Positions 12,701 to 26,800 of a DNA stretch of 64,000 nucleotides are shown here, one piece after another (positions within the stretch are counted from its first letter, which is position 1; every line of letters starts with the position of its first letter). Under the pieces are notes generated by a model, which ran no database searches, had not been told where the DNA came from, and saw only the letters and a program-made list of their open reading frames with translations. The stretch covers positions 1-64,000 of the forward strand of contig MEHQ01003945.1 of NCBI GenBank assembly GCA_008828725.1, given 5' to 3'. The position numbers and the translations under genes are program-made. Source of the stretch: Saccharina japonica (Eukaryota > Sar > Phaeophyceae > Laminariales > Laminariaceae).

Positions 12701-15700
12701 TTATTACACTATGATACAAATAACTTCTGTGAGTTCTGTGCGACACTCCTACCCGTACACGGAACTTCTGTGAGTTCTGAACGCACGAGCCACAATACCC
12801 GGGGTACGGGTACAACGTTTTTATACCCGCACGGAACTTCTGTGAATTATGTACGACATCCATACCCGTACCCGGAACTTCTATATGTTCTGTACGCCCC
12901 GTGCCACAATACGCGGGGTAAGGGTACAACTATTCTATACCCGCACGAGACTTCTGTGAGTTTTGTACGCCTGTGTCAAAATACCCGGAACTTCTGCGAG
13001 TTCTGTAACGCTTTCATACCCGTACCCGGAACTTCCGTAAGTTCTGTAACACTCCCATACCCGTACCCTAAATCCACAAACCCTACAGAACATTACCTTG
13101 GAATAATGCATAAAGTTTTATTATATACTGTACTGTGTGTATATACGTGTTCTCTAATTTTTGTTGCAGTCATATATACTGGTTTGGGCTTGCAAGATAA
13201 TTATTATCCCTTAATAAAAATATATGAAGACTGCATCGCTTCATCGCATTCGCACGCTCTACTGCGTCTGAAGATCGTCGGATATTATGAAGAACCTCTC
13301 GGGTAACCAGGGTCCCAATAAAAGCATAATCGCCCAGCACCTACTCGTATAGACTAACGGGTGCCCTCTTCTTTAGAGGACACGTCGTCATACGTGTAAG
13401 AGCTGTTAACACCACGCCTTTCGTTTGCGTAAATGTCTATAATCGTGCGAGATGCATGCCGATATTATCATGAATAGATTCCGGAATAACACTACTGTCG
13501 GCAGTGCCAGACGCTTGCTACGATAAAGGTGCCAGTTTTTGTTCCCCATATTTACCAGGGCTTGTCATGGGCCGTTTGTCCGGGCCGGGCCGGGCCGGGC
13601 CGGGCCGGGCCGGGCCGGGCCGGGCCGGGCCGGGCCGGCTAAAGACTTTTGAAAAAGTGATGGGGCAGGCCGGGCCGGGCCGGGCCGAGACTTTTGCAAA
13701 AAATGATGGGCCGGGCCGGGCAGTCAACATTTGAAAATTTGATGGGCCGGGCCGCGGCCCGTGAGATGTGGGCTCTACATGGGCCGCTCCGCCCGGCCCA
13801 TGAAGCGGCCCATGTGTTTCGACGGGCCGGCCCGGATCGCTGCCCATGAGATATGGCCATGAGATATGGTGTGCTACCGATACTGCTATTACGGCCTCCA
13901 CTGCGCCCATGAGGTGGCACAAGTGTTGTGACGGGCCCACCAGGGCCGCGGCCTATGATATGTATCGTAATACTGCTACAGCTAAGACTTTTTGGGTGTA
14001 CTTGAGTTGCTGTCCGCCAAAAACAGCTACGTTCGTACGGTGCATCTCTGGCAAATGGCCTCGTGTACTATGATGCCTTGTGCAAATGTCGGATGAAAAC
14101 CTTGGTACCGTAGTGGGTGTGCGGACGACACTTATCGCCGTCTCCGCGACGCAGGCAGCATGACGCTCTTGCCCTGCTTCGTCCCGCGGCAGCGGAACGT
14201 ATTGCAGCAGTAGCACCGGGTGTTGCAGCAGGATGTACTACAGCAGCAGTACTAGGTGTTGCAGCAGCATGTTGTATCGCAGCAGTGGTACCGGATGTTG
14301 CAGCACACGTGCTGCTGCTGTTGCTGCTGCTGCGGGTGTTTTGCACCAGCACGAGGAGGTGGTGGTCCACAGTCGGGACGGAAGCCATTGGACAAAGTCG
14401 TTGATGAAGCAGAATTGTGTGAGTACTCGTAGTGGGTTCTGAGGCATGTCTCATGGGCCGAAAACAGCTATCCCTCCATATTCAGACAGAGAAATACGAA
14501 ATACAACGAAAAATCAACAAAACATTTGTACCAAAATCACGTCAGCGTACACGCATGCACCTTTTAGTATGGGACGAGACATGGGCCGGGCCATGGGGCG
14601 GCCCGTCAATTACACGTGCCGGCCCATGAAAATTATCGGGCCGGCCCATATAGAGCCCGCGTCTCATTGGCCTCGCTGCTATGTAATGGGCAGGGCCGGG
14701 CCGGGCCGAGACTTCTGGAAAAACGATGGGCCAGGCCGGGCCGCCGCCAACCCTCTGAAAATTTGGTGGGCCGGGCCGGGCCGCGGCCCCTACTCTGCAA
14801 ATGTGAGGGGCCGTGCGAGGCCGCGGTCCACCAAACTAAAATTTAATGGGCGGGGCCGGGCCGCGGCCCATCATATCGAAAATTGAAAATTGATGGGCCG
14901 AGGCGGGCCGGCCGGCCCATCAGCGTCGGCCAATGACAAGACCTGATATTTACCACTTTGTGCCCACCATATTTCCGACGGACTATGGCGTCCCCGGTGG
15001 AACGACAGGTGAATCTCGTCCCTGTTAGAGTCGAGATCGTGGGTTCGAGCCCCCCTGTGTGAATACTCGTGCTCGTGGGGACTTTTTCTCGCGGAAAAAT
15101 ATTTTGACTATTAATAGCAGAAAGCGCGAGAGCGTGAGTATTCGATGAAAATCGACGAGCGTTGGGAAGGCTGAACCCTCTGCACGATAAAAAACCAAGG
15201 CAAGGACCGTAGTGGAGGGGAGGGGGAGAGGAGCCTACTGTGTGACCCCGGATCCGAGTTAGGACGAGGGAGGCAGAGAGAAACAAGTGCGAAGATAATA
15301 AATGAGGTGGACGAAAAATAAAAATGAATAAAATAAATACATGGATATGCTCCTTACACCAATATCGTTGGAATATCCTTACGACACATACTGTCTTGAC
15401 AACTTTATTCGACGTATACCTGGTATATCAAATAATCGTAAATAAGTTGTGGAATCGTTCATCGGGTTTTACTGTTACATTTTGTCAACTACCAGGGTAT
15501 AAGTTTTTGGGTGAGATGTATAGAGGTTATATACTACCGTAATCATGCGAAGGTTCGCACCCATCGGAAGGTTCGCACCCATCGGAAGGTTGGCACCCAT
15601 CGGAGATAGCACCAGGGTGCGATAAAAAACACAAGGTAGAAACATTTAACCGTGTTTTCGCACCCCCATCGGAGAGATCGCACCCCGGTGCGATCTCTCC

Positions 15701-18700
15701 GACATAAATAGAAATTTGAGGGCCACCGCAGCGGGTCTGTAGTAGGTAATATTCTAATTTCTTTCATACTCCGATGATATATCACCAGTGCGCCACTTCT
15801 CTCAAATGTACTTTAACAACGCAGGGTAGGTCAAGTCGTTTTAGGTAGCTTTGAGTCATTTACGCAGCACCGTTGCCCCAGTACAGCCCGGTGTATTTCG
15901 ATTCAGGAGCGCACCCATCGGAGAGATCGCACCGGGGGTGCGCCAAAATAGAAGAACAGCATGATTTAATTGTGTTTCCGCACCCCCATCGGAGAGAACG
16001 CACCCATCGGAGAGATAGCACCGGGGTGCGATAAAAAACACAACGTAGAAACATTTAAAAACGCGATCGCACCCGGTGCGAACCTTCGCATGATTACGGT
16101 ATAATCATGTGAGTATCATGATCTCGACAAAAATGAGATGCCATTATACCCCTTCCGTACGAGACATGGCTCTCTCGCAAAAAAACTTTAGTGTTCATCT
16201 TCGCTGTAAACACAACGCCTTTTTCTTTGCGCAAATGTCTATAATCATGCGAAATGCATGCCAATACTACAGGATCATGAATCATTTCCGGAAAAACACT
16301 ACGTACGTACTGTCGGCGTGTCAGACGCTTGCTAGGATAAAGGTGCCACTTTTTGCCCCAAGATATGTATGACTGACTAATATATTGGTGTGTTTCTTAT
16401 CCCAATGTCGCTGGAAAACCCTCACGACACATACTCTTTAAAAAGAAACAATCGTCGCATATATCTACTGTAATAGGTTTTGGAATCGTTTATCGGTTTT
16501 CAATCTTAGTTTTTGTCAACTTAAATATTTAGGTGAGATATACAGAGCTCCTAAACCATAATTACAAGGTTATGTTCTATAGGGTTTGTGGATTTAGGGT
16601 ACGGGTATGGGAGTGTTACAGAACTTACAGAAGTTCCGGGTACGGATATGAAAGTATTAAGGAACTCACAGAAGTTCCGGGTATTGTGACAAAGGCGTAC
16701 AGAACTCACAGAACTTCCGTGCCGGTATAAAATAGTTGTACCCTTACCCCGGGTATTGTAGCACGGGGCGAACGGAACATACACAAGTTCCGGGTACAGG
16801 TATGGATGTCGTACATAACTTAAAGAAGTTCCGGGTACGGGTATGAGAGTGTTACAGAACTAACAAAAGTTCCGTGCAGGTACGAAAACGTTGAACCCGT
16901 ACCCCGAGTATTGTGGCACGGGCGTACAGAACTCACAGACGTGCCGGGTACGGGTATGAGTGTCGCCAGAACTCGCAGAAGTTCTTTGTAGGGTAATAAT
17001 ACCCGGGAAAAACCCGGGTATGGTTCTTTACGTACCCTACAAAAAAAACTTGCAAAGTTTGCATACCAGTACAACAGTAGTAATACAGGAAACCTTGTAA
17101 GAAACAGGAAAACTGTGGCCAACGCTGCATTTCTTACTTGAGAGAGGGTGCTTTCAATTCTAAAACTTCAATATAAAACGACTCTCGAATTTCTGATCTG
17201 CTCGAAACATCAGACGGGATTGTTCACTTTCAATATCATAACGAAGCCTGTTTGAAATCTTGTACTGTCCTCCTCGAAGGGTTGGTGGACCGACAAAATA
17301 GACCACACAACACCAAGCAAGCCAGGACACCGGCGCTCATTCACTACACGGTGGCGAACCGCATGTTTGTCGCGGGCACGCAAGTCAAGCAGGGGAGCCG
17401 TCGGCACGACTACTTGATAGATGCAGGCTGCATCACCGCTGTCGGAATTTGACGGCCCTGGTATATAACGCCAAAACACTTGATCTACAGAACCATGTAT
17501 ACTCCGAAGTACATTAAAATGCACGGCATTTAGCTGGTACTGCCGAGTACGATACGTAAAATGTGACGTGTACGTACGACGCCAACGTATTTGGTGCTGT
17601 ACGAGCTGGGCCAGCCAAAAAAAATGTTTCTAAAGCAGATTGGCCATGCCCCGACCAATTTAACAAATTTGGACCTGGAATTTGGACACAGTGTAGATCA
17701 TGTACTAATCAACACACTTGCCGCCTGCCCTTTTTTTTTCTCGAGGGAGATACGACGATCCAAAAATCGAAAAAAATGCAAAAGCGATCAAAACTATTTG
17801 AAACAAAAAAAAAATCAAAGAGGGCAGGCGGCAGGTATTTTTGCACGTACGATTCAAAGACGTGGTTAAAAATTCAGAGTAAAACTCTCAAAATTGGTCG
17901 GGGCATGGCGGAAATACCATTTTTCCGTAATTACTTGACTTATATATGGAATCGAGTTTTGGTCATATCTATTGATGGGTGGCGAATTGGGCAACGAGAC
18001 TTGCATCGATCTTCTCCTTGTGTCTTCAGCATTGGATCCACCAATTTCATGTTGATCGAAAATGACATTTGTTATACGAAATTAGAATTAAAAAAAGGGC
18101 GATTAACAAAAAGGGGCACACACCCCCTACTATATCGTTACAAAAAGGGGGACATCGGTTTTCGCCGCCGGCGAAGTTATCGCTACAGAGGTGGTCGGCA
18201 ACACCAATCTAACGGTCCAGCGCATTCACGGTATACTCATAGTCATATACTAACCATCACTGCTGTGACCGAACAGCCCAACGGCTGAAGGCCTGGTACA
18301 ACAGAACCCTCCTCTCCTCTACGCTATGTACGTACGTACCTGATATACGCGTATACGTATACGGCGGTACTGTACCGGTACTACTACGTATACGTACAGC
18401 AGCTGTACTATCCTTTGATACATATTAACGTATACCAGGTATACGATTGATATGTTTGGTTCCATATGTAAATATGTGCCCTGGTTCAATTTTTTCTAGT
18501 TTGAGGAGGCTTGGACTTCGTATACTATGATGTGTACTAATATTACGGTAGTACTCGTATAAATTGCTGTACGCATTGTTTTGTTTATTTTTGTTTTTGT
18601 GAGATATTTTCTCCCTATTTTCTTACACTTCAGAGTTATTGCAGCTTGGCCTGCGAACCTCTGAGTACATGTTTGCCAATGGCATCAACAGCAAGTAGTC

Positions 18701-20797
18701 TTAATAGTAGAGCATGCATGCACAGCCAGTAATATACGACCCATGTCCACAACAGCCAGCACTGCGCAACATCTCAAAACCTATCTCGATAATGGCATGA
18801 AATATTGAGTAGGGAACAACGAAAAGATAAAAAATGCTTCTTTGTGTCATATCGTATGATACGTATATACGACCCGTCGACACAGACAAGGAAGTGATCT
18901 GCGGGCACAGCGCCAATTTTATCCGATGTAAAATTTGGCTTTTCTAGTGGTTATACAGCAGTATGCTCGTATGTATACATCATACGACGTACCTCAACGA
19001 TAACCTCGTAATAACGCAGGTTGGTTATGTTTTCTCAGCCCTTGCTCTTTTCCTACGATTTTTTACTTTCGCAGGTTGGTAGTCGTAACCCAGACCCAGT
19101 TTACATATCAGCCTCTTCTCCCCCCTCCCCTCCCCAGTACCGTCGGTGCCTTGGTTTTTTATCTCGAGAGGACTTCGTTCAGTCCCTTCTTCCATCGTCG
19201 ATTTTTGTCTGTGGCTCATGTTTTCGAGTCTGTCGGCAAACGTGTACGTACATATCAAAATATACAGTAGAAGTAACGTATACACAATACTCAAGCGATA
19301 TAGCTCGTAAGAAAGAAACAGCAACAATAATACGTAAGCACCTGGTACCTGGCAGCAAGTCGCCCAAAGATACGAATATACTCAGAACCTTTGACTATTC
19401 TCGGAGTATCGAGTTCATTTTGTATTCCGAGTACTGAGAATAGCCTTTCCGGAGAATACCTGAGTACTGGCGCCGTAGAAACACAGCGAGTATATTGGGA
19501 GCATCAGTACTGAAGACCTAAAGCACTGCGATTACTGGGGTTATGAGTAGTACTGAACACCGAGAACGAGCACTATCGCCCAGATAGGCTAGCAGGTACC
19601 CACGAAACCTGTGGGAGTCGAGATTGCGAGTTCGAGCCCCTTCTCTGCAGGCAGTCCTCACGGAATCATTTGAGAGATATACGTACATCACGTATGCTGA
19701 CATGCTGACCATGTTTGCCTGGGTATGGGCCGTTGGTCGTTTCGACGTTAGACGTCGTCTGTTGGGCGTGCCACAACAACCAGAACACGGAGTGGTCACT
19801 TACCCTACAGTAGGTCTTTTTGACACAGAAAGGGGGATACCTCTCTGCATAGTGACAAAAAGGGAGACGTTACAAAAAAAGGGGGACTATCCCAAACTAA
19901 GTAGATGGAAAGGGGGATACCCTCGCGTAGGCATAACAAAAAGAGGGATATGCTCACACCCCCCTTTCGATCGCTCTCGTTCGCCCGCTAAACATATTAA
20001 AAAAAAAAAAAAACGCTGGGGATGGTAGGGAGGTGCCATGTGAGTGTGGCAAACGCATCAAGTTTAAATTTCGAGTGGATTTGACAGAGTACATGTCCCC
20101 CTTTTTGTAACGATACAGGGGGGTGTACCCCATTTTGTAAAATCCTCTAAAAAAAATGTTGTTTTCAAGTTTTCGCGGATATCTCGGCGAAATCGAGTCG
20201 AGAAAAAAAATATATATACGAGCTGGTTCAGGCATATCACCCAAAATGTCGTCAGTCACGAATGCCGCATGCAATAGCAACTCCAATGTCACATATTTGG
20301 TATCATACTGACCGCCATGAACAGTGGAAGAGGGTGACCTCGCCAGTTTTTTGTTCAAGGACCTAGAACTGGCGCAGCAGCAGAACAGAAAAGGGTAGAT
20401 AGATGGTGTGGATTATGGACGGTAGGCTCCGATAGACACAGCTAGCCACAGCACTACAGCAACCTCAACAGCAGCAGCGGGTAGAAGAGTGGTGGTGGTG
20501 GTGTCGTTTGGTGATGGATTGCCGGCTCCTATGAAAGCAAAACTACTCGTAGCAACAACAGAGCACATCACAGATCTGCCTTCGAGGCGCACAGTGTTGT
20601 ATCACTCTGCCCGGAAAAGTAACGACAGTCTATATATAGTTTTAATGAACAAAAGTTTCTTACATTCCGGGACAGCGGAGAGATTCGTACATGAGCATCG
20701 ATCTGCAGGTACCATGCTGCGGAAAATCGCAGGCTTCGACAAAAGCAACTCGTCACGGTACAGCACGGATCTGAGGCACGCGCATGCATGATGTAAT

Positions 20798-20839
<42 letters not shown>

Positions 20840-23800
20840 GCAGCAGGGTTGTAACATTGAGGTTGTACTGTTTGTAACACGCTCTCTGTGGTGCTGCTAT
20901 TGTTCGTGTGTGCTCCCCGTGCTTTCGGCAAGAAACGCACAAAAAACGCACGACTGAACATAAACAGGGCCTCACGCAGCGAAACCCGGGAAATCGGCTT
21001 ATCCACTCCCGCGCAAAAAAAAACTTTGAGCGCCCGCCACGCGAGCTACAGTGCTCGGATCGAGCTCAAACCTCGACCAATGTGTCCGGCCGGGCCTCCC
21101 GTGTCGGGGTACTTAGCGTTTTGCCGAAAAGCGCTCGCGCGAAGAGAAAAGTTGCGAAAAGTGTGAAAATTTCACAAACATAACTATACATATGTCGTAT
21201 AGTACCTGTGTCCAAACATCATACGTACGTACGTGGAAACATGGTTTAACGCCCGTATCATCGTATACTGTCTGCTGTACGAGGTATGCCATATTCCTTC
21301 TGCACTAGAAACAGTAGTGTGACGCGGATTAAGATGGTAAAGACTAACCGGAGGGATTATTGTTCAGGTGTAAGTCTGTATTCATATTATAAAAATCGTA
21401 ATGCTCTTATTGAGGGCTGGAAGATTCCTTGGGCTCACTGAAAACTAAGTTAAAAGGTCATTTCAATTCTTCAAAATATAATCTTCACATCATTCATTTT
21501 GTCTGCAGATTATTCTAACATTCGCAGCCCGTTGTTCATCAGTCAACGCATTACCCGTCTATCAGGATTTATCGAAACAAACGCTCTGTTATGGTTTCGA
21601 TCAGAAGGGTTCAGCTGTTCACGATTAATGCGAGCATTGAAAAAAAAGGGTACTCGCGATTAGTATCATTATCATATTTGCCAGCCGACAATGTACAGCA
21701 TGAGCTCAAACGTTGATAACTATATAACACTCCCGCAAGCAGAAAATCACGGAAACAAAGGAAGTATCTACGTAATATAGTAGTGGAGTAGTAGTAGTAG
21801 GTAGTAGTAGTAGGTGAGTAGTAGTAGTAGTAGTAGTAGAGTAGTATATAGTAGTAGCAGTAGTAGTAGTTAGTAGTAGTAGGAGTAGTAGTACGGTAGA
21901 GTAGATTCAGTAGTAGTAGTAGTAGTAGTAGTAGTAATAGTAGTGTGTGGAGTAGTAGTCAGTAGTAGTAGTAGATAGTAGTAGTAGCAATGTAGTAAGT
22001 ACTTTGGTAGAGAGAATTAGTTAATAGAGTAGTAGTGGTGTAGCTATGTGGCGCCGCATTTAAGAAATATTGATTTGGGAAACATACTCGTACGAGGCTC
22101 AGATTATCATGAACATTGAAACAAATAGGTCGAGAAACATAAAACGTTAGAAACTAAATAAGAAATTCAGCCTCCACCACATATTGACGTTTCTTAATAG
22201 CCCACTGTACTATCTAATGCCACATGTTTTTATAGATGAGGACAAAGAAGAACCATGAAGGTACTCTTCGTGTCGTTTGTCCGCCATGCCGGCACGATAT
22301 ACCAGCCCATAATGAACTGAAGTGCAGTGTAGTAGCAACAGTATATTAGTATCATACCTAAATGTACGTAGGTATGTACTACCACAGTACCAGGTATCGC
22401 CATCCGATTTGCGTTTTGCACTTGTTATCATTTACCAGATATGATTGTCTTTGTTCCATGAGACAAGACGCGGCGCGCAGCTTGAGCCAGTAGGAGGTGT
22501 GCCGTAAACAGGCAGCGGTGCTGCTGCCGTGTGTGTGGACTCCGGAGACATCCCGCCGAAGGCGTTATGTTTGCCTCATAGGCACTACTTACCACCACTC
22601 ATTATTATTACGTATATATAGTATACGACGTATTCGCACGTGTTCGTAAAGAAAATAATAGGGCAATAAAAGAAATACACAAACAGGAAACACAAGACGT
22701 ATAATATGATACAAGTAACTTTTGCGTATAATATACCGCTCATATTATGTTGTTCGTTGTTCGTACCGATACCTGTTGTAGTCGATATCCGACTGTCAAG
22801 AACAACAATAATAATGAATGAAATGCGTTAAAAAAAGTGACTCCGATTCCCTTGTTGGGACTAAGCAATGGGTTTCATTTTTTATGATAACACGCTATTT
22901 AACGTATTCGTATTATACGTGAGACTCAATCGAAAAGCTAGAGACTCAATTTGACGAAAAGGTTGTTTTTCGCAATACCCACCGATTGTAAGTTCTCGCA
23001 GGACTACCTTCTGTNCTACCGCCGAAAATGTGGCCCGGCCAATCACAGGCCTTCAAAGTGGTCAACAATAGTCAGGCGTTTCCGTAGGAAAACCTGTTTT
23101 CCCCCATTTTTTTTTTTCTGAACGAGCCGCTTCCAGGTGGTCTAAGGCATGTTTGTACAAAGTTTCACGCAAATATTCGAAAATCTGACTGCGTATGATC
23201 ATATTAAGTCATATTTAACGCCCAAAATCGATTTATACTAAAACTAAGTAACTACGAGGCGACGCCTATTTTTGCACTTTTACCGCATAAAAGTCCAAAT
23301 GTCCACGCCGTTTTTTGGAGATAGACCCTGAAATTGGTACACGTGTTTTATGGCCCTACCCGAGCCTTTTACGAATGGGTTTTTTTTTTTTTTTTTTCGC
23401 CGGAAATTTTGGATCTCTTAAGACCCAAATTTCCCAAAAAAATACAAAACAAGCAATATCTGACGGAAAAAAAAAAAAAAAAAAAACATCCGTTAAAGTC
23501 TCGGGTAGGGCGCATAAAACACGTGTGCCAAATTTCAGGGTCTAACTCCAAAAAACGGCGTGGACATTCGCCACTGAATGAATTTTGGGTGATATGCCTG
23601 AACCAGCCTGTATAATGGTTTATATATATTGTTTGCAGAAGCACTGGTGTTCAGGGTTAGCGCTTCGAATTTTGTCCTGATTCGCAGTGGTTTACGATAT
23701 ACGACTTAGGAAGCTTGTAAGTTTCTTGGCTGGCCAGCTCGTATAACATTGCGATACGTACAATACGTATAGTACATACAGGATACGGATCATATTTATT

Positions 23801-26800
23801 TTTTGGCATACGCACCTGTTACACAGAGTCTTATTAATACCATATCATCTTATCTTTGGGGGGTGAAATATGCAAGAAACAAAAAAGAGCCATACGATAC
23901 ATGTAAGACCGTAGGTTAAAGTATGGTCTAAACCCGGAAAGTACCGGCACCCTAGGTATTGTGACAAAGGTATACCCTTACCCCGGGTATTGTGGCACGG
24001 GGCGTACATAGAACTTACAGAAGTTCCGGGTACGGGTATGATCATACCCGTACCCGGAACTTCTGTAAGTTTATGTACCCCCGTGCCACAATACCCGGGG
24101 TAAGGGTATACCTTTGTCACAATACCTAGGGTGCCGGTACTTTCCGGGTTAGACCATACTTTAACCTACGGTCTTACAGTGTTCGTATGGCTCTTTTTTG
24201 TTTCTTGCATATTTCACCCGCCCAAAGATGAAGATGATATGGTATTAATAAGACTCTGTGTAACAGGTGCGTATGAAAAAATAAATATGATCCGTACCGG
24301 TATGTACTATACGTATGGTACGTATCGCAATGTTATACGAGCTGGGCCAGCCAAGAAACTTACAAAGCTTCCTAAAGTCGTATATCGTAAACCACTGCGA
24401 ATCAGGCTACAAAAAATCGAAGCGCTAACCCTGACACACCAGTGCTTCTGCAAACAATATATATAAACCATTATACAGGCTGGTTCAGGCATATCACCCA
24501 AAATTCATTCATTGGCGAATGTCCACGCCGTTTTTTGAGTTAGACCCTGAAATTTGGCACACGTGTTTTATGCGCCCTACCCGAGACTTTAACGGATGTT
24601 TTTTTTTTTTTTTTTTTTTTCCGTCAGATATTGCTTGTTTTGTATTTTTTTGGGAAATTTGGGTCTTAAGAGATCCAAAATTTCCGGCGAAAAAAAAAAA
24701 AAAAAAACCCATTCGTAAAAGGCTCGGGTAGGGCGCATAAAACACGTGTACCAATTTCAGGGTCTATCTCCAAAAAACGGCGTGGACATTTGGACTTTTA
24801 TGCGGTAAAAGTGCAAAAATAGGCGTCGCCTCGTAGTTACTTAGTTTTAGTATAAATCGATTTTGGGCGTTAAATATGACTTAATATGATCATACGCAGT
24901 CAGATTTTCGAATATTTGCGTGAAACTTTGTACAAACATGCCTTAGACCACCTGGAAGCGGCTCGTTCAGAAAAAAAAATGGGGGAAAACAGGTTTTCCT
25001 ACGGAAACGCCTGACTATTGTTGACCACTTTGAAGGCCTGTGATTGGCCGGGCCACATTTTCGGCGGTAGGCAGGCTTGCATCCGTCATCAGGCACCACC
25101 ATCTCTCTCTTCTGCTGCTGTTTTGTTGTTGCTTGCTGCTGTGCTTGCATCATGTATGTGCGACCTGTCGTGTGTCTGACGTGGGCCGCGACAAATAATC
25201 GTGTAGTACAGGAAAATGTATCTTTGAAAGTATAGGCAAACGGTCACCATGCACGATTTTATGCTTGAAGGCTTTTGAGTTCGATCCTTGGCGATGACTC
25301 TGGATACTTTTTTTTTGTATTGTACGTAACCCAGACCCCCATAGTATAAGACATGAAGCACACAAAAACTAAATGGGTTTCTTAGGCAGGTATACAATAT
25401 GATGTGCGTATGATACAATATCGCATGCTGTTGTTTTGATATTAATAGTAGGTTTTCGATTCGCTCTTGCGCCACTCCCCCAGGCACGTCCCGGAGGGGA
25501 ACCTTGTACTGCTGTATGTAATCGATGTTCCGACTTTCAAGAACAACAATAATGAATGAAATGCGTTAAAAAAAGTGTCTCCGATTCCCTTGTTGGGACT
25601 AAGCAATGGGGTTTAATTTTTTATGATAACACGCTTATTTGACGTATTCGTATTAAACGTGAGACTCAATCAAAAGCTAGAGACTCAATTTGACGAAAAG
25701 GTTGTTGAAAGTGTTGCAGAACTCACCGAAGTTCCGGGTATTGTGACACAGGCATACAGAACTCACAGCAGTTCCGTGCATGTATAAAATAGTTGTACCC
25801 GTACCCCGGGTATTGTGGCACGGGGCGTACAGAACTTACAGAAATTCCGGGTATAGGTATACATGTCGCACATAAGTCACAGAAGTTCCGGGTACGGTAT
25901 AAATGTCGTACATAACTTACAGAAGTTATTTTTAGGGTAATACCCAGGTAAATACCCCGGGTATGGTGTTGTAGGTACCCTATAGAACACAACCTTGCAC
26001 AGATGCTCCGAGTACCTTGGAGTAAAGTAAAGAGTATTGGAGATAAAACACTCCAGCTACTTCATGTACTCGGAGTATTTCGGGGTTCGATACTCCGGGA
26101 TACTGCTCGTACTAGGAGTATTTCGGGTATGAAAACTCTCGATACTGCTTGTACTCGGAGTATTTCGGGGTCTGATACTGCGGTTACTCCTTGTACTCGG
26201 AGTATTTGGAACTTCAGTACTGCTCATACTCCAAGTACTCCGAGTATTCAGGCCGCCAGTACTCTAATACTGTATGTAAGTACTCGGAGTACGAAATGTA
26301 CTCGATACCCGGAGTAAACTCGGAGTGTGAAGTACATTAGGAGCATCTTTGCATCGTTTTAAAGACTCGGCCGTCATTCCTCCCAGGTTCTGGGAGCATG
26401 CGACTGGCGTTTATAGCATTTCAAAAATCACAGATGCTCCCATTACCTGGAAGTATAATTAGAGTACTTTATAACAAAAAATACTTCCGGTACTTTGTGT
26501 ACTCGCAGTATTTCGGTGTTCAATACTCTCGATACTCGGAGTATTCCGAGTAATTTAGATGTTTTTACTCCGAGTACTGCTTGTACTCGAGTATAATCAT
26601 ACTCCCAGTACTCGGAGTATTTGGGCCTTCATTACTGCTCATACTCCAACTACTCCGAGTATTTAGGCCACCAGTACTCTGATATTCTCAGTACTCGGAG
26701 TACGAAAAATACTCGCTACTCCTCGGAGTATCGAGTTCTCGGAGCATCTGTGCAACCTTGCATAATTAGGCGATTATTATGCTATCGCGAAAAAAGCAAA

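Noticed and set aside
15013..15062. Possible tRNA gene (B box GGGTTCGAGCCC)
   Set aside because: Acceptor stem and anticodon arm do not pair convincingly and the same unit is repeated with a common 3' body, so it is a SINE head.
17563..18288. 241-codon plus-strand open frame
   Set aside because: Lies in a dispersed repeat, A-run dependent; the paralogue at 26880-29755 does not keep the frame across its hAT insertion and no domain is seen.
20602..21006. Polyglutamine frame on the minus strand
   Set aside because: Driven by a CTG microsatellite; no exon borders or conserved flanks.
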